Source of the DNA: Tabrizicola aquatica
Lineage (GTDB): Bacteria; Pseudomonadota; Alphaproteobacteria; Rhodobacterales; Rhodobacteraceae
Length of the DNA: 64,000 nucleotides
Assembly: GCF_002900975.1 (NCBI RefSeq)
Contig: NZ_PJON01000002.1
Location: 372,001-436,000, forward strand
Direction: 5' to 3'
Both the position numbers and the translations under genes were made by a program. Shown here piece by piece: positions 27,770 through 37,561 of the stretch; the first letter of the stretch is position 1, and each line of letters opens with the position of its first letter. The notes beneath the pieces are model-generated. The model was not told the DNA's origin and made no database searches. It worked only from the letters and a program-made list of their open reading frames with translations.

Positions 27770-30388
27770 CTACGCCAGACCCTTGATTTCATAGATCAGT
27801 TTCAGGGCCTCCATCGGGGTAAGTTCGTCCGGGTGGATGTCCTTCAGGCGTTCCTCCACCGCTGAGGCCTTTTGCTTCGGCGGCGGCGGTGGTTGTGGCG
27901 CGGCCCGGAACAGCGGCAGGTCGTCGATCAGCGTGGCCTGCTTGCCACCCTCGCGGTCGCCCTTCTCCAGCGTATCCAGCACGACTTTCGCCCGTTCGAT
28001 GACACTGTGGGGCAGGCCCGCCAGCCGCGCAACTTGCACCCCATAGCTGCGGTCGGCGGCGCCTTCGCGGACTTCGTGCAGGAAGATGACCTCGCCTTCC
28101 CATTCCTTTACGGTGACGGTGGCGTTCTTGACGCCGGACAACTTGCCCGCCAGCGCGGTCATCTCGTGGTAATGCGTGGCGAACAGCGCGCGGGAGCGGT
28201 TGACCTCATGCAGGTGTTCCAGCGTGGCCCAGGCGATGGAAAGGCCGTCGTAAGTGGCTGTGCCGCGACCGATTTCGTCCAGGATCACTAGCGCGCGGTC
28301 GTCGGCCTGATTCAGGATCGCGGCCGTCTCGACCATCTCCACCATGAAGGTCGACCGTCCCCTTGCAAGGTCGTCCGAGGCGCCGACCCGGCTGAAAAGC
28401 TGCGAGACAAGGCCGATGCGGGCTTCGGTGGCGGGCACATGGCTGCCTGCCTGGGCAAGAAGAGCGATCAGGGCATTCTGTCTTAGGAATGTGGATTTGC
28501 CGGCCATGTTGGGGCCGGTCAGAAGCCAGACGGCAGGGGTGTCCTTGTCGGTAAGCGCGCAGTCGTTGGCGACGAAAGGCTGGCCTTGCTGGCGCAGCGC
28601 GCGCTCGACAACGGGATGCCTGCCCCCGGTGATCTGGAAGGCGCGGCTGTCGTCCACGACGGGGGCGCACCAATCTTCCTCGGCCGAAAGGTCGGCGAAG
28701 GCGGCGGCCAGGTCGATCTCGGCCAACGCGCGGGCCGCCACGGCGATGGGCGCAGAGGCGTCGAGGATCTGAGTTTTCAGACTGGAATAGTGGCGCTTTT
28801 CGATCTCCAACGCGTGGTTGGCCGAGTTCAGGATTCTCGTTTCCAGGTCGGAAAGGGCAAGGGTGGTGAAGCGAACCTGTCCGGCGGTGGTCTGGCGGTG
28901 GATGAAAAGCTCGGGCATGGCGCGCATGCGGTCTTCGTGGGTCGTGGTGGTCTCGATGAAGTAGCCCAGCACGTTGTTGTGCTTGATCTTCAGCGAGGCG
29001 ACGCCCGTAGTCTCGATGTACTCGGCCTGCATCCGACCGATCACGCCGCGGCCTTCGTCGCGCAGGGCACGGGTGTCGTCGAGTTCGGGGTCATAGCCGG
29101 CAGCGATGTAGCCGCCGTCGCGGGTCAGGAGTGGCGGTTCGGTTACAAGGGCGTGGGTCAGGAGTTGGACGAGTTGGTCGTGACCGACGAGGACTTGCGC
29201 AGCTTCGGCCAGCAGGGGCGGGGCGTTGGTGAGGAGTTGGGCTATGCGGCCTGCCTGCTCCAGCCCGGCGCGGATGGCGGTCATGTCGCGGGGGCCGTCG
29301 CGGTCGAGGGCCAGGCGCGAGAGGGCGCGGTCGATGTCGGGGACGCGGCGGAGGGATTCGCGGAGTTGGTTGCGGAGGCTGGGGGCTTCCAGCAGGTAGT
29401 CGAGGGCGGCTTGTCTTGCGTGGATGGTGTGAAGGTCAAGGGAAGGGGAGGAGAGGCGGCGTTCCAGAAGGCGGGCGCCGCCGGCGGTGACGGTGCGGTC
29501 GATGGCGGCGAGGAGAGAGCCTTCGCGGCCTCCCGACAGGGCTTGGGTCAGTTCGAGGTTGCGGCGGGTTGCGGCGTCGATCTGCATCGTGCCGCCTGCG
29601 GGTTCCTTCACGGGTGGCCGGAGAAGCGGCATCTTTCCGCGCTGGGTGAGGTGTAGGTAGTCGACCAGCGCGCCCATCGCGGAGATTTCGGCCCGGTCGA
29701 AACTGCCGAAGGCGTCGAGGGAGGCGACGTGGAAGAGGTCGCAGAGGCGTTTCTCGGCGTTGGCGGAGTCGAAGCTGCCACGGCTGAGGGGGGTGAAGGA
29801 CAGGCCGGGTTCGAGGGCGGCGGTGATCTCGGTTTCGCGGGCCTCCGACAGGAGGAGCTCGCGCGGGGCGATGCGGGCGAGGTCGGGGCCAAGGCGGGTG
29901 AGAGAGGAGGGCATCACCCGGAATTCGCCGGTCGAGATGTCGGCCCAGGCGAGGGCGGCCTGGTCGCGGACCTCTGAATAGGCGGCGAGGAAGTTGTGGC
30001 GGCGGGCTTCGAGGAGGGAATCCTCGGTCAGCGTGCCGGGGGTGACGAGGCGGACGACGTCGCGCTTGACGACGGATTTGGAGCCGCGCTTCTTCGCCTC
30101 GGCGGGGTCTTCCAGTTGTTCGGCGATGGCGACGCGGAAACCCTTGCGGATCAGGGTGAGGAGGTAGCCCTCGGCCGAATGGACTGGGACGCCGCACATG
30201 GCGATGGGCTCGCCCAGGTGGAAGCCGCGCTTCGTGAGGGCGATGTCGAGGGCTGCCGCCGCCGCCACGGCGTCGTCGAAGAACATCTCGTAGAAGTCGC
30301 CCATCCGGTAGAAAAGAAGGGCACCGGGGTTCTGGGCCTTGATTTCCAGATACTGCGCCATCATCGGCGTGACGGTGTCTTCGGTCAC
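27770..30388 (-). CDS. mutS: DNA mismatch repair ATPase MutS
   Basis: The start chosen is the GTG at 30388 ([20 protein letters not shown]), because GGGGGAAAGAA lies just before it and the open frame upstream adds no family sequence. The 872-residue product has the mismatch-recognition motif GDFYEMF near residue 30. The C-terminal ATPase shows [17 protein letters not shown], Walker [18 protein letters not shown] and the helix-turn-helix end. It recognises mismatches after replication. It is convergent with grpE. Confidence 0.97.
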   Translation of the reverse strand: MTEDTVTPMMAQYLEIKAQNPGALLFYRMGDFYEMFFDDAVAAAAALDIALTKRGFHLGEPIAMCGVPVHSAEGYLLTLIRKGFRVAIAEQLEDPAEAKKRGSKSVVKRDVVRLVTPGTLTEDSLLEARRHNFLAAYSEVRDQAALAWADISTGEFRVMPSSLTRLGPDLARIAPRELLLSEARETEITAALEPGLSFTPLSRGSFDSANAEKRLCDLFHVASLDAFGSFDRAEISAMGALVDYLHLTQRGKMPLLRPPVKEPAGGTMQIDAATRRNLELTQALSGGREGSLLAAIDRTVTAGGARLLERRLSSPSLDLHTIHARQAALDYLLEAPSLRNQLRESLRRVPDIDRALSRLALDRDGPRDMTAIRAGLEQAGRIAQLLTNAPPLLAEAAQVLVGHDQLVQLLTHALVTEPPLLTRDGGYIAAGYDPELDDTRALRDEGRGVIGRMQAEYIETTGVASLKIKHNNVLGYFIETTTTHEDRMRAMPELFIHRQTTAGQVRFTTLALSDLETRILNSANHALEIEKRHYSSLKTQILDASAPIAVAARALAEIDLAAAFADLSAEEDWCAPVVDDSRAFQITGGRHPVVERALRQQGQPFVANDCALTDKDTPAVWLLTGPNMAGKSTFLRQNALIALLAQAGSHVPATEARIGLVSQLFSRVGASDDLARGRSTFMVEMVETAAILNQADDRALVILDEIGRGTATYDGLSIAWATLEHLHEVNRSRALFATHYHEMTALAGKLSGVKNATVTVKEWEGEVIFLHEVREGAADRSYGVQVARLAGLPHSVIERAKVVLDTLEKGDREGGKQATLIDDLPLFRAAPQPPPPPKQKASAVEERLKDIHPDELTPMEALKLIYEIKGLA

Positions 30389-30695
30389 TTCTTTCCCCCT
30401 GGTGTGGGGCGAGACTACCGGTTGAGCGGCCGGTGGGAAAGGGGGATGTCCACGGTGGACAAGAGCGGAATACACAATAACATCAATTAGTTGATCGTGG
30501 GCGTTAAGGATTTGGCAACAAATGCCTTGCGCCGCCTCCCACGCGAAGCCGCCCCGCCGCTGCCGCATTCGCGTCCAGCGTGGATCATGTCACAGTAATG
30601 GAAAGCGGCGGTGATCCGCTCATCTATTGATTGATCCGATCCGGCCATTCAGGCAGATAGATCATTGGGTGTGCATGTCCGGGTGGAGAAGTATT
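30389..30695. promoter_or_regulatory. Intergenic region upstream of the autotransporter with two short dyads
   Basis: This 307-base stretch separates divergent mutS and the autotransporter gene and holds no convincing small gene. It is more AT-rich than its flanks. It has an imperfect dyad ATCAATTAGTTGAT (30482-30495) and a dyad ATTTGGCAACAAAT (30510-30523) 28 bases apart, both regulator-site-like. Promoters for both genes are expected here, but no clear -35/-10 pair was picked out. Confidence 0.4.
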
Positions 30696-33600
30696 ATGGC
30701 TGGAAAGCTTCAAAGGCTGGATGGGGCGACTTCGCGCCTGGGTTTGTTGCTGCTGAGTTCGGCTTTGGCAACCCTGCCCGTCGCCGCGGTGGCGCAGATC
30801 GTCTGGGACGCGGATGACCCAAGCACTGCGGCCGTCAACAACGAGGACGGCAACTGGAACAACAGCTCGGCGGTTTGGCGCGACAACAGCGGCGCGACGG
30901 ATTTCGATCCGGGCGATGATGTCGAATTCCGCGAAGGTGCCGGGCCGGCCGACATTACCGTAACCGTCACCGAGAACGTGGCGCCCAGGTCCATCAGTTT
31001 CATTGGCGATGCCGGGTTTGATACCGCGTTCACCATCGCGTCGGGCGGCGGCGAGATCCTGTCAACCGAGGGCGTAAACGCCGGCGGCGGTATCCGGATC
31101 GTTGACATCAACATGGGCGATGCGGCTACCATCACTGCCGGCCTGAACGGGCGGTTCGATGTGCTTGGCACGGAAACCCTGACCCTGGGCGGCAACAGCC
31201 CGAACCTTGTCGAGCTGCAGGTGCAAAGCGACCTGCAGCTGGTCATTGCGTCCGGCGCCAATATCGGCGGCCTGGTCGACATGAACTTCGGCGACCTGGA
31301 GATCAACGGGGCGGTCAATAACGTCGAGACAAGCTCGACCACGACAGTCCTGCTGAACTCGAGTGGCGAAATCGAGGGCACCCTGGAAAATCTGGGGGTG
31401 GCCACGCTGAACGGCACTGTCGCTGCGATCATCAACGAACGCGAAGCTGCCCTTTTTGGCACGGTTGACCTGGGCGCGACCGGCAGCGTGACGGGCACTT
31501 TCGAGAACTTTGGCGTCGCCACCATCGCGGGCGACGTGGGGCAGTTGATCAACCGCGCGCCCGGCATCGTGACCTTTGACGGGTCGATGGAAATCGGTTC
31601 GGGCGGGTTCGAGAACCTTGGAACGGCGACGATCCTGACCGGCGTGACGGTGACCGGGACTGGCCTGACGAACGTGGCTGGCGGCAGCCTGACGATTGAT
31701 GCCGGCGGCACGCTGGACGGCGATGTCGATGTCGGCACGGCAGGCACGCTGAACGTCAACGGCGATCTGACGGGCGACCTGGAAACCAGCGGAACCACCT
31801 CGGTCACGGGGACGGTGACCGGCGCGACCACGGTGCTGGATGGCACGACCACGGTCACGGCGACCGGCCTTCTGGATGGCAATGTCGAAGTTGGGGCAAA
31901 TGGTGATCTGGACATCCTGGACGATGGCCAGGTGACCGGCGATCTTGAGACCAGCGGGACCGTCGACGTGGCGGGCACGGTGACCGGCGCGACCACGGTG
32001 CTGGACGGCACGACCACGGTCGCGGCGACCGGCCTTCTGGATGGCAATGTCGAGGTCGGTGAGGATGGCGCCCTGGATATCCTGGCGCTTGGCCAGGTGA
32101 CCGGCGATCTTGAGACCAGCGGAACCGTCGACGTGGCGGGCACGGTGACTGGCGCGACCACAGTTCTGGACGGCACGACCACGGTGGCGGGGACCGGCCT
32201 TCTGGACGGCAACGTCGTGGTCGGCGAGAACGGCGAGTTGGATATCCTGGCGCTTGGCCAGGTGACCGGCGATCTTGAGACCAGCGGGACCGTCGACGTG
32301 GCGGGCACGGTGACCGGCGTGACCACGGTGCTGGACGGCACGACCACGGTGGAGACGACCGGTCTTCTGGACGGCAATGTCGAGGTCGGCGAGGACGGAA
32401 CCCTGAACATCGACGGGACCGTCACCGGGAATCTGAACTCGGCCGGGGAGGTCGATGTGGATGGCAGCCTGACGGGCGCGGTCACGGTCACGGACGGCAC
32501 CCTGACGATCCGCGCGACGCGCGTTGTGACCGGGAATGTGGAGGTCACGGGCGGGACTGTCACCGTGACGGGCCAGGTCGACGGCAACGTCGAGACTGGT
32601 GAGGACGGCACGCTGGAGATGACGGGGTCGATCACCGGCATCCTGACCAACGCGGGCACCGCGGATATTGCAGGCACCCTTGGGGCGTTGACCAACACCG
32701 CAACCGGCGAAGTGGATATCGAGGGCGCGACGACCTCGGGATATATCCAGAACTCTGGCGATCTGGACGTGGAGGCGGGGATCACGCTGACGGCCTCGGC
32801 CGGGATGCTGAACCAGGGCACCGTCGATATCGCCGCGGGCGGGGTGATCGCCGGTGGGATCACGAACACCAATTCTGGCACCATCACGATGGCGTCGGGC
32901 AGCAGCAACACCGGGGGAATGACGAACGCCGGGTTGCTGGAGGTGAACGGAGCCGTCTCGATCGAGGGGCTGAACTCCTCGGGCACGATCGACATGGCGA
33001 ACGACACCGCGGGGGATGTGCTGACCATAAGCGGCACGGCGGCGCTGAGCGGCGCCATCCTGCTGGACGTCGACCTGAGCGGCACCACCACGGCGGCAGA
33101 CCTGGTGGCGGTATCTTCGGCCGCGTCGGGAAATGTGGTGCTGTCGTTCACCAATACCGGGGACAGCTTCGGGAACCTGGCCGGCCCGATCACGGTGATG
33201 ACCTTCGATCCTGCCAGTTCGCTGACGGCCTCGGCCCAGGGTCTGGTCGGGGTGGGCGCGGTGTCCTACCGGCTGGATTTCGGCACGGCAGGGCAGGTCA
33301 ACGTGAACACCTTTGCCAACCCTGGCGTCGGCGCGCTGGCGGGGTCGGTGACGCTGACCCAGTCGCTGATCGGATCGGTGATCAACCGGCCGTCCAGTCC
33401 GTTTGTCACCGGGCTTGCCGGCGAGTCGGACAAGGCATGCCGTCCGGGCGTCTGGGCCCGGGTGCTGGGCGGGAAGGCAGATGCCAACGGCACGACCCAG
33501 ACGGTCGACAGCGGTGGCACCGCGCTGACCTATGACAGCCTGATCAGTGCCTCGTACTCGGGCATCCAGCTGGGTGGGGACCTGTCCTGCTTCGAGGGCC

Positions 33601-34394
33601 GCTTCGCCGGCTGGGACATGAGCTTTGGCGGCATCCTTGGCGTGAACACCGGGGACACGGTGCAACCCGTTTTCGCCATCGATCCGAACAGCGGCGCCGC
33701 ACTGTCGGACATCGTGGTGTCGAACAACTCGACTGATTTCCGGCAGACCTATGCCGGGGTCTATCTGTCGGCGGTGAAGGACCGGCTGCTGTTCGACCTG
33801 CAATACCGGCTTGAGCGCACCGACTTTGACCTTGCGAACGACGGCACCGGCAACGAGCGTATCGGCATCCTGGACCAGACGTTCAAAAGCAGTGGCCAGA
33901 CGCTGAGCGGGTCGATGAGCTATGTGTTCTCGCTGAACGAGGAGCGCGGGATCAACCTGGTTCCGACGCTGGGCTTCGCGATCACCAAGACCGAGACGGA
34001 CCCCGTGGCCTTTGACGAGGGTGGGCGGCTGGAGATCGACGATTCGACGACCGAGGTCGGGTTCGTGGGTGCGACGTTGTCGATGTCGCGCATCCTGCCC
34101 AGCGGGAATGCGGCGCTGACCTATTTCGCGACGGGCACCTACTACAAGGACTTCGCCGATCCGGTGCGGTCGGTCTATTACGACAGCCCGGCAGCGGTCA
34201 CCGGGGCCGAAAGCTTTTCGTCCAACCTGGGCGCCTATAGCGAGGCTTCGCTGGGCGTGAGCTATACGCAGATCCTGGCGCCGGGCGCGATTCTGGATGC
34301 CAAGCAACTGAACGCCTCGGCGCGGATCGACGGGCGGTTTGGCGATACGCTGGACAGCTGGGGTATCACCGCGCAGATGCGGCTGCAGTTCTGA
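30696..34394 (+). CDS. Large autotransporter (type V secretion) with repeat passenger
   Basis: The start is the ATG at 30696, seven bases after GGAG. It gives a 1232-residue protein with a signal peptide (SRLGLLLLSSALATLPVAAVAQ). The passenger is glycine-, threonine- and valine-rich beta-helix-like sequence with four near-identical 55-residue units at 31773-32399 and many degenerate copies around them. The last 300 residues or so look like an autotransporter beta-barrel, with alternating strands and the terminal aromatic MRLQF. A Cys pair (DKACRPGVW, GGDLSCFEG) lies in the barrel. It is likely a surface adhesin or biofilm protein. No protease motif was seen. Confidence 0.85.
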   Translation: MAGKLQRLDGATSRLGLLLLSSALATLPVAAVAQIVWDADDPSTAAVNNEDGNWNNSSAVWRDNSGATDFDPGDDVEFREGAGPADITVTVTENVAPRSISFIGDAGFDTAFTIASGGGEILSTEGVNAGGGIRIVDINMGDAATITAGLNGRFDVLGTETLTLGGNSPNLVELQVQSDLQLVIASGANIGGLVDMNFGDLEINGAVNNVETSSTTTVLLNSSGEIEGTLENLGVATLNGTVAAIINEREAALFGTVDLGATGSVTGTFENFGVATIAGDVGQLINRAPGIVTFDGSMEIGSGGFENLGTATILTGVTVTGTGLTNVAGGSLTIDAGGTLDGDVDVGTAGTLNVNGDLTGDLETSGTTSVTGTVTGATTVLDGTTTVTATGLLDGNVEVGANGDLDILDDGQVTGDLETSGTVDVAGTVTGATTVLDGTTTVAATGLLDGNVEVGEDGALDILALGQVTGDLETSGTVDVAGTVTGATTVLDGTTTVAGTGLLDGNVVVGENGELDILALGQVTGDLETSGTVDVAGTVTGVTTVLDGTTTVETTGLLDGNVEVGEDGTLNIDGTVTGNLNSAGEVDVDGSLTGAVTVTDGTLTIRATRVVTGNVEVTGGTVTVTGQVDGNVETGEDGTLEMTGSITGILTNAGTADIAGTLGALTNTATGEVDIEGATTSGYIQNSGDLDVEAGITLTASAGMLNQGTVDIAAGGVIAGGITNTNSGTITMASGSSNTGGMTNAGLLEVNGAVSIEGLNSSGTIDMANDTAGDVLTISGTAALSGAILLDVDLSGTTTAADLVAVSSAASGNVVLSFTNTGDSFGNLAGPITVMTFDPASSLTASAQGLVGVGAVSYRLDFGTAGQVNVNTFANPGVGALAGSVTLTQSLIGSVINRPSSPFVTGLAGESDKACRPGVWARVLGGKADANGTTQTVDSGGTALTYDSLISASYSGIQLGGDLSCFEGRFAGWDMSFGGILGVNTGDTVQPVFAIDPNSGAALSDIVVSNNSTDFRQTYAGVYLSAVKDRLLFDLQYRLERTDFDLANDGTGNERIGILDQTFKSSGQTLSGSMSYVFSLNEERGINLVPTLGFAITKTETDPVAFDEGGRLEIDDSTTEVGFVGATLSMSRILPSGNAALTYFATGTYYKDFADPVRSVYYDSPAAVTGAESFSSNLGAYSEASLGVSYTQILAPGAILDAKQLNASARIDGRFGDTLDSWGITAQMRLQF
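31773..32399 (+). repeat. Tandem 165-base repeats in the autotransporter passenger
   Basis: Units start at 31773, 31938, 32103 and 32268, exactly 165 bases apart. Each encodes GDLETSGT-type, VTGATTVLDGTTTV and TGLLDGNVEVGEDG segments. The fourth diverges near its end. The DNA is also nearly identical, so the array can change copy number by slipped replication or recombination. Confidence 0.92.
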
Positions 34395-34403
34395 GATCCC
34401 TAC

Positions 34404-34430
34404 CCGGGGACAGCCTTGACCTGTCCCCGG
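34404..34430. terminator. Perfect hairpin after the autotransporter gene
   Basis: CCGGGGACAG and CTGTCCCCGG form a 10-base-pair GC-rich stem with a seven-base loop, ten bases after the autotransporter stop. No T-tract follows. It probably ends or trims the autotransporter transcript before the T6SS operon begins. Confidence 0.6.
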
Positions 34431-34497
34431 CAAGCGACCAAGATTGCCGCCAGCGCGCCCTTGCGCTCGATTTAACGAAAACAAGGTGTTAGGCCGA

Positions 34498-35829
34498 ATG
34501 TCTTGGTTCAGCAAAGTGGCTTGGAAAGAGGGCTTGTTCCTTCAGCCGCAGCACCTGCAGCAATCTGACCGCTATCTGGAGAATTTGATCCGGGCGCGCA
34601 CTGCGGTGATGACGCCCTATCCCTGGGGTCTGATCGAGTTGAAGATCGACCGCGACCTGGCCCAGCAGGGCCGGCTGGGGCTGCGCTCGGCCGTGGGGAT
34701 CATGCCGGACGGGATGCCGTTCGATGCCCCCAATTCGGACAGTTTGCCCACCCCGATCGCGGTGCCCGAGGATGCGGCGGGCATGACGGTCTGGCTGACG
34801 CTGCCAGATGCGGCGATGAACGGGCAGGATGTCGGTGGGTCGGGCGGAACTTCGGCCGGGACGCGCTATTGGATCAACACCGAGACGGTGGCCGACAACG
34901 CCTCGTCCACGCGGGTGGAGCAGACGATCGAGATCGCAGTGCCCCGGCTGGAACTGTCGCTGCGCAAGACGCCGCGCGCCGGCCACCAGAACCTGCCGCT
35001 GGCCCGGATCAGCGAAGTGCGCGACGGCGTGGTGTCCTTTGACGAAACCGTGCCACCGACCGGGTTGGTCCTGAGCGTTCACCCCGCCTACGAGGGGTAT
35101 CTGACCCGCGTCATCGGCTGGATCGAGGCCAAGCTGGGCACGCTGGCGCGCTTTGCGTCGGACCCGACCTCGGGCGGGGGGATGCAGGCGTCGGACTATC
35201 TGATGCTTATGACGCTGAACCGCAACCTGCCGGTGCTGCGGCATCTGAACGCCTCGGGCCGGGTGCATCCCGAACGGTTGTACCAGCACCTGATCGCGCT
35301 GGCCGGGGAACTTGCGACCTTTGACCAGGGCGACCGGCTGGTGCCCGAATACGGACCATACGACCACGACACCGCGCGTGAGGTCTTTACCCCCGTGGTG
35401 CAGGACATCCAGCGCCTGCTGGCGCGCGACGTGGGCCGCGCGGTCCGGCTGCCGCTGAACGAGGTGCGGCCGGGGTCGTTTGCGGCGCTGGTCAACGACC
35501 GGAACCTGTTCGCGCAGGCGACCTTTGTGGTCGAGGTGTCGTCCGGCCTGCCGCTGACGCAGGTGCAAAGCCAGTTCCCGATGCTGTGCAAGGTCGGCCC
35601 TTCGACCCGGATGAAGGAAATCATCAACAACAACCTTCCCGGCGTGCCGCTGGTCCACCTGCCCAACCCACCGCGACAGATCCGGGTGGTGGCGCGCAAC
35701 GTCTATTTCCTGTTCGACAAGTCGAGCGATCTGTGGCGCGAGTTTTCGGTGGCGCCGGCGATCGGTATGCATTTCGCGGGCAGTTGGCCCGACCTGAAGC
35801 TGGAACTCTGGGCCATACCGGAGCAGTAA
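34498..35829 (+). CDS. tssK: Type VI secretion baseplate protein TssK
   Basis: The ATG at 34498 gives a 443-residue protein beginning MSWFSKVAWKEGLFLQPQHL, which contains the conserved TssK start (W-x-EGLFLQPQHLQQ). TssK is a trimeric baseplate adaptor that joins the sheath wedge to the membrane complex. The C-terminal receptor-binding part is present (MHFAGSWPDLKLELWAI). It is the first gene of the T6SS cluster; tssL starts one base after its stop. The upstream 70 bases are AT-richer and may hold the promoter. Confidence 0.96.
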   Translation: MSWFSKVAWKEGLFLQPQHLQQSDRYLENLIRARTAVMTPYPWGLIELKIDRDLAQQGRLGLRSAVGIMPDGMPFDAPNSDSLPTPIAVPEDAAGMTVWLTLPDAAMNGQDVGGSGGTSAGTRYWINTETVADNASSTRVEQTIEIAVPRLELSLRKTPRAGHQNLPLARISEVRDGVVSFDETVPPTGLVLSVHPAYEGYLTRVIGWIEAKLGTLARFASDPTSGGGMQASDYLMLMTLNRNLPVLRHLNASGRVHPERLYQHLIALAGELATFDQGDRLVPEYGPYDHDTAREVFTPVVQDIQRLLARDVGRAVRLPLNEVRPGSFAALVNDRNLFAQATFVVEVSSGLPLTQVQSQFPMLCKVGPSTRMKEIINNNLPGVPLVHLPNPPRQIRVVARNVYFLFDKSSDLWREFSVAPAIGMHFAGSWPDLKLELWAIPEQ

Positions 35830-35830
35830 A

Positions 35831-37561
35831 ATGAGCGGCGACGACGACGAACGCACGGTCTTTGGGCAGAAGCTTCCCACTCCGGGAGAGCCGCCCGCAC
35901 GTCCGCCTATTCCCCCGCAGCCCGGATATGTTCCGCCGCCGGGTTACGCCGCGCCGCCGCCGGGTTATGCGCCACCGCCGCCCCCCGGCTATGCCCCGCC
36001 CCCACCTGGGTACGCGCCCCCGCCCGGCTATGCCCCGCCGCAGCCGCCCGGTGCCGGACGCGCCGCGCCGGTGCAGCAGCCCTCGCCCTATCACGAGGAC
36101 ACCTGGCTGGGCGGGGCGCTGAACCCGTTCGGGCAGCAGCCGCCCCCGGCCGCGCCGCCGATGCCGCAAGCGCCGCAATACGGCCAGCAGCCGATCTATC
36201 AGCCGCAGCACGCGCCGCAGGGGGCGAACATGTTCCCCGAAGTGCCGCGCGATGCCCCCGCGCCGTCGCGTCCGGTGATGCCGCGCATCTCGCTTCAGGA
36301 CGCCATGCGCGGCACGGGCCTTGGGGCGGGCGGGTCGTCGAACATCCTGGTTGCGGCGGCGTCGAACCTGCTGATCCTGCTGGGCCGCTTGCGCACCGGG
36401 CTGGTCGACATGCAGGCCGGCCCGCTGATGGAGCATGTGACGCGCGAGATCGACCTGTACGAGCGCAACCTGCTGCAAGCCGGCGTGCATCCGATGGAAG
36501 CGTCGGATGCCAAATATGCCTTGGCCGCGACGGCGGATGATATCGTGCAGAACCTGCCCGGCGCGGATCGTGGCAGTTGGCTGCAATATTCGATGGTCGC
36601 CCGCTTTTTTGGCGAGCGGGACTCGGGCGTGGGCTTTTTCCGCAAGATGGATCAGGCGATGCAGGCGCCGGGCCAGCGGTTCAACACGCTGGAACTGATG
36701 CTGGCCTGCCTGTCGCTGGGGTTCGAGGGGCAGTATCGCACCGCGCGCAACGGTCCGGTGGAGTTGGCGCGCATCCGCACCGCGATCTACGAAACTCTGC
36801 GCCGGGTGCGGCCGCGGCCGGATGACGATATCTCGGTCGACTGGACGCCGATGCCGCTGGGGCAGAAGCGGCGCTATGGCGGCGTGCCGATCTGGGCGAT
36901 TGCCGGGGTTGGGGCCGGGCTGGTGGTGGCGCTGTTCGCCACCCTGTCCACGCTGATCCACAAGCAGGGCGCCGAGGTGCAGGCGCGCATTCTGGCGCTG
37001 CATGACGGGCTGCCCGCGATCAGCATCGAACGTTCAGCTCCGGTGGTCGAGGCGTATGTCGCCCCCGCCAGCGGCCAGTTGGAGCGAATCCGCGAGCGGT
37101 TGGCGGGCCAGATCGAAAGCGGGCAGGTCGTGGTGGACCAGACCAACGAATTCATCTTCGTCCGGGTGGGCGATGCCTTGCAGTTCGGGTCGGGCAGCGC
37201 CGATCTGGAGAACGACTTTGCCCCGCTGGCGACCGAGATTGGCCGCGCGCTGGAGCCGGAGCCGGGCCCGATCCGGGTGGTGGGGTATACCGACAGCGTG
37301 CCTTTGTCCGGGCGGGGTCGCTACAAGACGAACGAGGACCTGTCGCTGGCGCGGGCCGAGACGGTGTCCGGCATCCTGGCTGGGTTCCTGGCGGATCCGG
37401 CCCGTCTGGAGGTCGAGGGGTTGGGTCCGCAAAGCCCGGTGGCGGACAACGGCACGCCGGAAGGGCGGGCGCTGAACCGGCGGGTCGAGGTGATGATCCG
37501 GCGCGAGGGGGTGGCGGTGACCGACCCTGATGCCGCGCCGGAAGCGGAGGCAGGGGAATGA
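35831..37561 (+). CDS. tssL: Type VI membrane protein TssL with C-terminal OmpA-like domain
   Basis: This 576-residue protein has three parts. Residues about 15-115 are proline-rich with PPGYAPPP repeats. About 165-350 is the DotU/TssL cytoplasmic domain (NLLILLGRLRTG, YALAATADDIV, EFGQ-like LELMLACLSLGFEGQYR). A single membrane helix lies at about 352-374. The periplasmic end (about 450-570) is an OmpA-like peptidoglycan-binding domain (IRVVGYTDSVPL, LSLARAETVSGIL, GRALNRRVEVMIRR). Such evolved TssL proteins anchor the complex to peptidoglycan. The N-terminus holds DERTVFGQ, a possible phospho-threonine site for Fha. It overlaps tssM by four bases. Confidence 0.95.
   Translation: MSGDDDERTVFGQKLPTPGEPPARPPIPPQPGYVPPPGYAAPPPGYAPPPPPGYAPPPPGYAPPPGYAPPQPPGAGRAAPVQQPSPYHEDTWLGGALNPFGQQPPPAAPPMPQAPQYGQQPIYQPQHAPQGANMFPEVPRDAPAPSRPVMPRISLQDAMRGTGLGAGGSSNILVAAASNLLILLGRLRTGLVDMQAGPLMEHVTREIDLYERNLLQAGVHPMEASDAKYALAATADDIVQNLPGADRGSWLQYSMVARFFGERDSGVGFFRKMDQAMQAPGQRFNTLELMLACLSLGFEGQYRTARNGPVELARIRTAIYETLRRVRPRPDDDISVDWTPMPLGQKRRYGGVPIWAIAGVGAGLVVALFATLSTLIHKQGAEVQARILALHDGLPAISIERSAPVVEAYVAPASGQLERIRERLAGQIESGQVVVDQTNEFIFVRVGDALQFGSGSADLENDFAPLATEIGRALEPEPGPIRVVGYTDSVPLSGRGRYKTNEDLSLARAETVSGILAGFLADPARLEVEGLGPQSPVADNGTPEGRALNRRVEVMIRREGVAVTDPDAAPEAEAGE

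Noticed and set aside
31773-32399. Regular repeats considered as a CRISPR array
   Set aside because: Units are 165 bases, contiguous without spacers, in frame and coding; no cas genes are near.
30710-33193. 827-residue antisense frame rich in Pro, Ser, Thr and Val
   Set aside because: It is the complement of the Gly/Thr/Val repeats and shows no start signal or domain.
31062-34514. 1150-residue open frame antisense to the autotransporter
   Set aside because: It mirrors the repeat-rich, GC-rich autotransporter gene, has low-complexity Arg/His/Gln-rich sequence and no family motifs. The sense frame has a signal peptide, repeats and a barrel.
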